A stretch of 64,000 nucleotides of DNA from Codonopsis lanceolata (Eukaryota; Streptophyta; Magnoliopsida; Asterales; Campanulaceae), in the NCBI GenBank assembly GCA_013146195.2, contig CM028379.1, positions 91,307,401 through 91,371,400 of the forward strand, read 5' to 3'. The notes under the pieces were generated by a model that was given only the letters and a program-made list of their open reading frames with translations, searched no databases and was not told the origin of the DNA. The position numbers and the translations under genes are program-made. Each line of letters begins with the position of its first letter. Position 1 is the stretch's first letter. Below are positions 56,446-64,000 of the stretch, piece after piece.

Positions 56446-56465
56446 TGGCGACTTCTGGCTGGGGA
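56446..56465 (+). other. Primer binding site, Tat/Ogre type
   Basis: TGGCGACTTCTGGCTGGGGA follows three bases after the LTR end and resembles the TGGCGACTC...TGGGGA primer sites of Tat/Ogre elements, with a small internal change. Confidence 0.65.
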
Positions 56466-57936
56466 GTTGTTTTATTTTAAATAAAATGGAGGGCTAGACT
56501 CATAAAATAAAACCTTTTTTGTTTTTCTTTGTTTAAGGCTGCGGTATGCTCGTTATATTAATTTACGCATTTCAATAAAGTGTTCCCATTACGGCCGTGG
56601 CTATATTTGTGGATATGATCCTCCATCGGCGGCGATCTCGTTCAGATACATTACGGATATGTTTAAGAGTAAAAAAATCAAAAAAAAAATATTATACAAA
56701 AAAAAAAAATCGAAAAATAAAAAAAAATGTATATATCTATTATATATATTACAATAAATTCGGCGACACAACAAAAGTGGGGCTTTACTTAGGCTCTATT
56801 TTTTATTTATTTATTTCAGTTCATTTTCTTTTTCACTTTATTACGTATATTGTACATATCTGCATTCATGCTGTCATTTTATTTTGGGGACATAGGACCA
56901 AAATTTGTAATTAATAGGGATAGATAGTTTCCCCACTTTTCTTTCTATTTCTTAAAGTGGTATGCTTGCTTGCTTGCGCTCAAAAATAAAAAGCGAGAAA
57001 ATCCACATATAACGACAAGACATGCCAAATTTGTTTTATTTTCTATATACGTAAAATAAATAAAGACTTTCTTGTTTTTCTAGATACACGCACACGTGCA
57101 CGCATGTAAATATATTCCAGCTGTTACTGTTACCTACACCATGGCCGACCTACCCCTGCATAAGCCAGCGTTAGAATGCATATAGTTTTTCGGGACACTT
57201 CCGAGGCCGGTTTTTGCATCTTTGAATTATGAGCCATTGTCAAAAAAAAAAAATCAAAAAAAAAAATATAAATATATGTCCAAAAAAATCATGCAAGTTC
57301 AAAAAAAAAATATATATAAATATAATAATTGCGCACAAAAAAAAAATATCTAAGGGGATGATTTATAATTCTCGGATGCTCGACCTAGACCATTTCGGAT
57401 GGTGGATCTGGAAAGTATAGGCCACCGCTGGGACCGATCCGATCTGGGAAGTCGAAGCGGAGGTGGAATACGTTGGTCCTATACTGCGGAGAAAAGAATC
57501 CCTTGTTCGAGGAAAAGTCACGAGGCTGTCAAAATAAAGCAGTGCTTATCAGGTCAATTGTAGGGAACATGAAAATAATATAATAATAAAATACTAATAA
57601 AAAGGCCTTGTACTCCAAGCCCGAGATAGCCTCCGGCCAACCTTCGATACCTACCAAACCCCATTTTCCTCGAAGACTGCCCGAATTTGGAAAGCGAGAG
57701 ATATCTTGGCCGGTTGATCTGGGAAAATAGTGCGAAATCAGATCGAGAGGGTATCGGTTCAGAGATCGAATAGAGCGAGAATCGATTCGAGAGTGCAGAT
57801 CCGGCGGTATGGCGGCGAAAGTGAAGCGATCGGCTATGGAGTGCAGTTCGGGGGCTCGGGTATGTTCGCCTCCGGCAATGCGAGGAATGGCTTGACCAAA
57901 GGTTGGGTGCAATGATGAGTCAAATGGCTGAGTGCA
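56466..57936. other. Leader region of the plus-strand Tat/Ogre-like element
   Basis: Low-complexity A-rich stretches (56670-56720 and 57238-57350) alternate with GC-richer blocks at 57360-57530 and 57600-57930. Ogre-type elements carry an extra ORF upstream of gag, but I could not identify one here. Confidence 0.4.
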
Positions 57937-59140
57937 GTGCAAAGTCTAAAATCCGGTGGTGAGGTGAACTCTTCCCTACTATTCCCCAAGATGCATCCAC
58001 ATCTCGGGTGCCTCCAAACCCAACCCCTCGGCCAAACACTAACCCGCCAAATATTACCACAACCCAAAATCCATGTCGACCAACCCAAAATCCATATCAA
58101 CCCAAAATCCATGTCAACCCAAAATCCATATCAACCCAAAATCCATGTCAACCCAAAATTCATGTCAACCCAAATTCCTATCAATCCAAAATCCATATCC
58201 ACCCAAAATCCCTATCTGTCCAAAACTCAAATCCTACCCAAAATCAAAATCCTTACGGAACCCTCACAACGCCTCCTCAAAATCCTTATAAAATACCACA
58301 GCCAGAAACTAATCCAGCCTTTCCTAATCCTACCAGCATATACCAAAATCCAACTCCCCCTCCCACCAAAATGGAGGAAGACATGGAGAACTTGAAAAGT
58401 ATGATGCTCAAAGCCATGGACAAAGACAAATTTTCTATGAAGGCATTAATGCTAAAACCTTGACCATACTACCCCCAAATTTCAAAATGCCGACATAGAA
58501 AAATTCGATGGGAATTTGGATGCCCTATCTCCCACCTAAAATCCTACTCTAGTGGCATGCAATCAAGAGGGCTAGTATCGAAGCCATGGCCTCCAATTTT
58601 CACCTCACCTTAATAGAGCTGCTAAGCGATGGTTAATGCTAGCGGATGATAGCACCATGGGCACTTGGGACCAAATAGGCTGAAGGGTTCTAGAAAGATA
58701 CAAAGACAATACCACCGAAAATAAAAGGGAACTTGAGGCATGCACCCAAAAGAAAATGAAACATTCGCGGAATTTGCGGCCGGATGGAAGGATAAAGTCG
58801 CCCGGACTGCAGACGGACCGATCCGGCTGAATCATGTAGAATGTTCATCAAAAACCTCCGACCCATTTACCTAGAGCATTATGCGGTATCTCCCTTATAG
58901 CAATTTTAAAGAAATAGTGGAGATAGGAATCCGTATTGATGAAGAAATACGTGCGGGATCCCTAGAGATTGATACACATACACCCCAATTTCACTCTGTG
59001 ACTTCGAATCGAGACGAAGAGTCTTGGGAAAAAGTCAATGTGGTTGAAAAGAATTCCAGGGTAAATATAGTAGTGTGCCATGGTCATATGAATACGCCAA
59101 CTATGTTGAAGGAAGTAGTAATGCCAACAAGAACCTCATA
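57937..59140 (+). pseudogene. Tat/Ogre-like gag, with Pro/Asn/Gln-rich repeat (broken)
   Basis: The N-terminal part (58008-58463) is dominated by NPYQPKIHV/NPKSMSTQ-like repeats from an 18-bp DNA repeat (58050-58215), then KMEEDMENLKSMMLKAMDKD. After a stop at 58461 the Gag core is visible across frames: CPISHLKSY, AAKRWLMLADDSTMGTWDQI (about 58622-58680), ETFAEFAAGWKDKVAR (58760-58805) and YSNFKEIVEIGIRIDEEIRAG (split at 58893-58955). The core fits Tat/Ogre Gag, which forms the particle. It has at least three frameshifts or stops. Confidence 0.7.
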
Positions 59141-61299
59141 GGACCCTACCGAGCAAAAGAAGGCATTACGATGGGCTGAATGCCCCAATGTCTCACTGAT
59201 TTTCCAAGGCCTAATGGCACTGAGGGGTTTTGAAACCTATGGAAAACTACCGGCCTCCACCAAAGCTATCGAGACACATGGGACCACTCTCGGTATTGCG
59301 AGTATCATCGTAGCGATGGCCATCCAGCGATAAGTGTTATAAGCTCGAAGTGCCATCAAGATCTTATTGATGGCCAAATCATTGAAAAGCCGCACCCATG
59401 ATCGTCTCTAGTAAAAAATAGAAAATACCCCAGAAGATCCTTGTATATACACCTCCAAAGACTCTTTGCACCTTTGAATGTTCTTCTGTCGAATAAAATC
59501 TCCAAGAAACAACTCTTTTCAACACAGTGTCAATTTTGGAACCCTCGTTGTTTTCTGGCACCACTAACAATTCTGCGGGGCTAAAAAGTTGACTCTTGTC
59601 ATTTACTCTCTTGAGAGGCGTCAGAATGCGTAATCATTACATCTAAAAAAATGATTATTTAAAAAAAACAAAAAAACAAAAGAAAAAAAAAAAAGAAGAT
59701 TTCGTCCTCTCTAAAAAAAAAAAAAAGAAAGTCTCCGAAAAAAAGAGAGGAGAGAAAGCCCTTTTCTATATGTTGTCTTCTGTTTCCCAAAACATGTAAA
59801 GGCAGGAAATTCCCCCCTCACCATTATTTTCGATCACCATCACCAGTCGATAAGTGCATCAGTCATTCTTGATCTAGCAAGTCCTACTTTGAGATGTCAA
59901 GGTCTACCACCAAAAAAAAAAAAAAACAAGAGAAGAAAAAAAGAGAAAAATGATTTAAAAAAAATGAGAAAAAAAAAGAAGAAGGAAGACCCGATGGGGA
60001 GCCAGAAAAGAAAAGAGCTAGAAAAGCCAAGAAGGCGAGAAAGGAAAGGCGGGGAAATCGAAAAAGGCGGACTCGGGAGGACTAGGGGCTTTCAAACCCG
60101 AGGGTGTCTCTTCGCTCATATTGATGCCTCTGACCCATCCGTGCAAAAGTATGCTCACGAACCCATTTGGTCTCCGTTATTTCAAAAGTCCAACCATGTC
60201 CTCAGATCGAGCTTTGCAAAGGTATCTATCTATATTCGAATATGATATATTCTTACTAGCCTGTCAAGTCTCCTTTTTGATCTCTGAGCATCATATATCG
60301 CCGAAATATTTGTAAAAAAAAAAATGAAGATGACGAGTCAACTCATGAAAAAACATGATAAATCTACACGAGTTGATGATGAGTCATCAAGAAGATATGG
60401 ACCGAAAACTTTTAAGAACACATGAAATCTAGAGCGGGCAAAGTCGTCTTGACGGAATCACCTTCGACCCATTGCGGCCAGAGCTATTAAGCGGCACACT
60501 AGGGGCTTCCAACCATACACCCATCCTCTTCCAAATGCTGAACAAACCCACCAATTTCCAAAGCCTAACCATCTCTAAAACCCGGCTTCTCAAAGCGGGG
60601 CTGCTCCACCCTTATATATATCCACCAGAGTGACAATCTTCTTTTATCCCAAGAGAAAATCTCTTCAAGCACTCTCCCAAATTACTCCGAGAGGTAAAAA
60701 AAAAAGAGAGTAGAAATTTCCCTCTCGCAACAGAAAAAAAAAGAAAGAAAAGAGAAAAAAAAAAGAGAAAGAAAGAAAGAAAAGCCTCTCCTGAGCAATT
60801 ACTTCAAAATGATTCTCTCGCAACAAAAGAAAAACATCAATCACTCTTGGACCCCCATAACCCACAACAAAGCCAAAAGCCGACCTCCAGGCCATACCTA
60901 CAATCAGGTCTAGAGACCAAATTCTCATCAAACCCATAGCCTAAAAGGCCACCCAATAATCGCCTTGCGATCGCCTTTCTAAAATAACCAAACCCATGGC
61001 CCAAAATACCTTTGAGCAAGAGATCAGATCCTCAATCCTAAAGCTAAACCATCCCAAATGCTTGAACACTATACCATAACCTAGTCACCACATAGCTCTG
61101 TTTCAATCGGATGCAACGTGATCTGGATCGAGGATAGAACTCCTTGCTAAAGACACATAAATTATCAAAAGATAAATGTTAAGTAGGGTCCATAAAACAC
61201 TGTGATACTCGGCGATAAGCTACGGATCATGACTCTTCTTTTGTCGGTAGAGTCGTCTCACTTTCTTTGAGCATACTCATTTACTCTCTACAAAGTTTC
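59141..61299. other. Degraded Gypsy interior with A/G-rich tracts
   Basis: A coding-like stretch (KALRWAECPNVSLIFQGLMA, 59160-59220) is followed by poly-A/G runs at 59640-59760 and 59910-60080 and by 60700-60780. No domain was recognised. The junction with the minus-strand Copia lies somewhere near 61200-61300. Confidence 0.4.
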
Positions 61300-61329
61300 T
61301 CCGAATGAGTCTTTACGGAACATCTCTAG

Positions 61330-61957
61330 TTAATCTTTTGAAACTTGCCCATTCCATCTTACAAAATTTGGTTGATTAAATTCATCTGAGGGCTTTCTCT
61401 CGCCAAAATCATTNNNNNNNNNNNNNNNNNNNNNNNNNNNNNNNNNNNNNNNNNNNNNNNNNNNNNNNNNNNNNNNNNNNNNNNNNNNNNNNNNNNNNNN
61501 NNNNNNNNNNNNNGGTTTAAAAGACTTGGCGTCCAATGATTGAGACTTTTCATGAAGTAAATAAATGTATCCATAACGAGAGAAGTCATCTATGAGCGTA
61601 ATAAAATATGTTTGTCCGTTCCATGAAGGGGTAGGGAGCGTCCACATATGTCTGTATGAATTAGTTCTAAGACTTTTGTAGCTCTCAAGTTCATTTTTGT
61701 TTGTACTATTTGTAAATTTTCCTTAAGGCATTCAATACAAAAGTTATTTTCCGGAGTATCAAGTTTATGTAATATTCCTCGGACACAAGCTTGTCAATTC
61801 TCCTTTTGGAGATATGACCCAAACGCCTATGCCACAAGGTATAAGAGTTTTTACTTGAAAACTTTCGTTTTATGCCTCGAGAGTTAGTTTCATTATTATG
61901 GGACTCATTTAATGAATTGAGCGTGTCAAGTAAATATAGATTATCAATGTAAGACAA
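61330..61957 (-). pseudogene. Copia GAG-pre-integrase and integrase, interrupted by the gap
   Basis: The pre-integrase block reads YTLWHRRLGHISKRRIDKLV (about 61790-61850). The integrase start reads MWTLPTPSWNGQTYFITLID, DDFSRYGYIYLLHEKSQ (about 61540-61647), including the first catalytic aspartate. The rest is hidden by 61414-61513. A NDFGERKPSDEF segment lies beyond. Confidence 0.82.
61414..61513. other. Assembly gap (100 N)
   Basis: Exactly 100 undetermined bases inside the Copia integrase. Multi-copy sequence is a usual cause of such breaks. Confidence 0.99.
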
Positions 61958-62097
61958 AGAGCTAGTACCAAAAAGTTTTGAATCAAAATATAAATTGCAT
62001 TTATTATTGCCGAAGATCTGAGAATAACCTTCCCGATCTAATGTAGTGGCAAATCAAATTCGTCTAAAAGATGGAATAATAAATACATTGTTCAAAA

Positions 62098-62319
62098 CTA
62101 AATAATATCCGATACTAAGAGATAATCTAAAAGTCCTATGCCTCCACCTCTTAGGCTTTCCGGCTCCCATGTAGATGAATCTTTCACCTTCATTGGTTTC
62201 GGTAGTTCAGGGCAACCTGCATACATGAACTTATGTGAGTAGTTGCAGAAGTCTAACCACCATGTATACGAAGGAATTGAAACTAAATTAGCTTCGGTAC
62301 AAACAAAGCTAAATGACAT
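62098..62319 (-). pseudogene. Copia protease region (catalytic box lost)
   Basis: The frame reads YTWWLDFCNYSHKFMYAGCP, where Copia proteases have WWLDSGAT. The catalytic D is followed by F-C instead of S/T-G. The flanking frame is short and stops on both sides. The assignment relies on position between gag and pre-integrase and on the WWLD motif. Confidence 0.6.
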
Positions 62320-62363
62320 ACCTTTCTTAATTCGCCATTAGCGATACTTAGAAGCGTCGGGCT

Positions 62364-62990
62364 TCATGTGAGTGGGGTCCTTGCAAAAGAAGCACTTTTC
62401 ACTTTTTGATCATTTGATGATCCCTTAGGCTTCTTTGTCGCAACCGCAATCTCCTTACCTTTTCTCTTAATCCCACGAGAAGAGGTAGATGCATAATGTG
62501 CACTTTCGGGTTTGGTGTGTTTCAACCTATCTTCTTCCTCCGTGACATGTGAAATTAATTCATTAATATTCCACTTGTCCTTTTGACAATTATAGAGTCG
62601 TTTCAAAATGACCAAATTGTGAAGGAAGAGAAATTAAAGCCAAATGCACAAGCAAGTCTTCAGATAAGTCCAACTTGAGTGCTTTTAATTTCGTTGATAG
62701 ATGAAACATCTCCATTATGTATTCCCTTAGATTTCCTAAGTGCCACTTATACCTCATGGAAACAAGCTTCCTCAAGGTAGCACTTGTTTCCGATTTATCG
62801 CTTTTGCAAAGCGTTGTTCTAGGCATCTAGGAAACCTTTTGCACCATCATCCTCGGAGACACTTGTTTAGAAATGTCTCGGGACTGCATTTCTTATTATG
62901 CTTTAGGCGCCGATTAGAACGCTTCCACCTCTCCGAACAAGCGGTCTTCCGCGTGCTTTCATCGTTAGAGGGCGGGAGCTTGTTCTCTTA
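62364..62990 (-). pseudogene. Copia gag (UBN2 type), broken
   Basis: The minus strand shows a WKRSNRRL-like N-terminal piece (about 62920), then TLRKLVSMRYKWHLGNLREY and KLKALKLDLSEDLLVHLALI (62640-62760). After a frameshift near 62600 come YNCQKDKWNINELISHVTEE and a lysine-rich GIKRKGKEIAVATKKPKG segment near 62440. This is the usual UBN2 gag arrangement. Confidence 0.8.
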
Positions 62991-63120
62991 ATGCGAGGTC
63001 AAGGTCCAAATGACTAAGACCATAATAATCTTGTTTTCCAAGTTTTAAAGTTTGTCCCAGTTAGCAAAGGAATTGAGTTTAAGGCGTAGTAACGTGATGA
63101 AGCACTTGATCAAATCTGAA

Positions 63121-64000
63121 TGAAGAGAACAAAAAGAATGAAACAAAACATATATAAGAAACTACACAATGATTAATTATATCAAAATGAATTCCATCAT
63201 AGTAAAAGATAATCAATATGACATCAAGACTAATCTTTGGATTGCGAATTGACTCACAATTTGATTTATCTTAGGGTAAACAAATAGCTTAAACAACACA
63301 TTTTAAATACTTGCCTTCCTTTGGGCCGGATCAAGTATAAAAAAAATGTCCTAAAATTTAAGGTATTTGTTCCCCTAATAAAGAATATAAACAATTCACT
63401 TTAAACACCCGCCTTCCTTTGGGATGGTTCAGCGTTTAAAATGATCAAAAGTTTCGTTCAATTATTACCCTATGAATGCAAATACTTAGTCAATAACAAG
63501 GTCTCCTTTGGGAAACAAACATGTTATCACATATCAATATTTACATTCATCACTTTAACAAATTTGTATTTAAATAACGTAAATTGCTTTGGCAACAATA
63601 TTATTTAAACAATGAATAAATTTGTTTAAGCATATAATTAATCATACTTTAGGGCACTTAAGACTTTAAGGTAATTTCTGAAAATTTAAAAAGTAAAGAA
63701 ATAAGCGAAATTTATTAATAAAAGATAATATCCTTTTGTTCTACCCGTCCATTCTTAAAGTTTAATAACTCCAAGAACCACCGAAGCGCGACTGGTGTCC
63801 AGACATTATAATTTATTAATAGATTATCAAAATTTTGGGCAACGAAAAGTCACCAATTATACTCAAAAAGTCACCACACGAAAAGTCACCAATTATACTC
63901 AAAAAGTCACCAATTTTGGGCAACGAAAAGTCATCAATTTATTTCTGAATTTTGGTTTTACTGAAACCTTTTAACCAACTTATATTCAATTAAAAGTCAC
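63121..64000. repeat. Copia leader/flank with minisatellite
   Basis: AT-rich sequence with repeated CCTTCCTTTGGG-like phrases (about 63316, 63412 and 63503). At about 63838-63945 the units GGGCAACGAAAAGTCACCAA and TATACTCAAAAAGTCACCA alternate in tandem. No gene. The expected 5' LTR may start beyond the window. Confidence 0.55.

Larger units (their letters stand above)
54669..61200 (+). mobile_element. Ty3/Gypsy Tat/Ogre-like element, plus strand, decayed and 3'-truncated
   Basis: LTR (54669-56442), primer site (56446-56465), a long leader, a recognisable gag (about 57940-59140) and an A/G-rich tract. Pol is absent before the minus-strand Copia that begins near 61300. The right limit is uncertain. 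It inserted into the second LTR of the TRIM. Confidence 0.7.
61300..63120 (-). mobile_element. Minus-strand Ty1/Copia gag-to-integrase remnant
   Basis: From high to low coordinates: gag (62364-62990), protease region (62098-62319), GAG-pre-integrase (61706-61957), integrase start (61514-61660), with an assembly gap inside the integrase. RT and RNase H are absent on the low-coordinate side. All frames are broken. Confidence 0.85.

Noticed and set aside
57529..57942. 137-residue minus-strand frame in the Tat/Ogre-like leader
   Set aside because: No domain similarity, and it is on the strand opposite to the element's gag.
1..64000. CRISPR arrays, operons, prokaryotic promoters, rRNA or tRNA genes
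   Set aside because: None was found. The tandem repeats present are microsatellites, minisatellites or transposon-derived and lack uniform repeats with unique spacers. The primer-site sequences are short tRNA complements, not tRNA genes.

Overview
This is a piece of a plant nuclear genome, almost certainly a eudicot. The base composition is AT-rich, the genes have GT-AG introns, and most of the sequence is plant transposable elements: Ty1/Copia, Ty3/Gypsy Tat/Ogre-like and Tekay/Del-like chromoviruses, L1-type LINEs, hAT, Mutator-like and Stowaway MITEs, Helitrons and a TRIM. There are no prokaryotic operons, rRNA genes or CRISPR arrays. Two runs of exactly 100 N (22682-22781 and 61414-61513) are assembly gaps.

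Only three host loci can be supported. Two are intronless paralogues for a small basic protein of unknown function, both on the minus strand (7824-8222 and 12322-12744, about 4.1 kb apart), each with a TATA box about 90 bp before the ATG. The third is the 3' part of a class II formin on the plus strand (ten exons, 26354-30710), carrying the C-terminal part of the FH2 domain; its 5' exons are not visible in the window.

Layout. 1-7330: nested transposons. A broken plus-strand Copia (1-3623) sits inside a minus-strand Copia gag (3624-4545). It is followed by an L1 LINE 3' half that is split by a 926-bp LTR-like insertion with a 5-bp target duplication and by a 704-bp hAT element with an 8-bp target duplication. 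7330-13560: the small-protein gene pair with microsatellites, decayed tandem repeats, a Helitron end and a possible organelle-like insert. 13560-19460: a Helitron end, a cluster of long-TIR elements, a MITE and two local direct duplications. 19700-26350: a dispersed repeat pair, a 9-bp-TSD MITE, a sharp hairpin and other repeats. 26354-31000: the formin gene, with LINE debris in intron 7. 31000-36930: Stowaway, hAT and foldback elements and a Pack-MULE-like element. 36932-43557: Tat-type Gypsy fragments in opposing orientation plus a minus-strand Tat LTR. 43560-49130: a Helitron helicase remnant and a long AT-rich tandem array. 49129-54213: a minus-strand Tekay-like element with a complete 2.1-kb LTR, whose pol lacks the reverse transcriptase. 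54214-54668: a TRIM. 54669-61200: a plus-strand Tat/Ogre-like element (LTR, PBS, decayed gag). 61300-64000: a minus-strand Copia gag-integrase remnant and its leader.

Most of the window is therefore a record of sequential insertions. All transposon coding regions seen are broken by frameshifts, stops, deletions or catalytic substitutions. I found no coherent new multi-gene system. The observations most worth checking are the small-protein paralogue pair, the RT-less Tekay derivative, the codon-exact LINE interruption and the Pack-MULE-like element.
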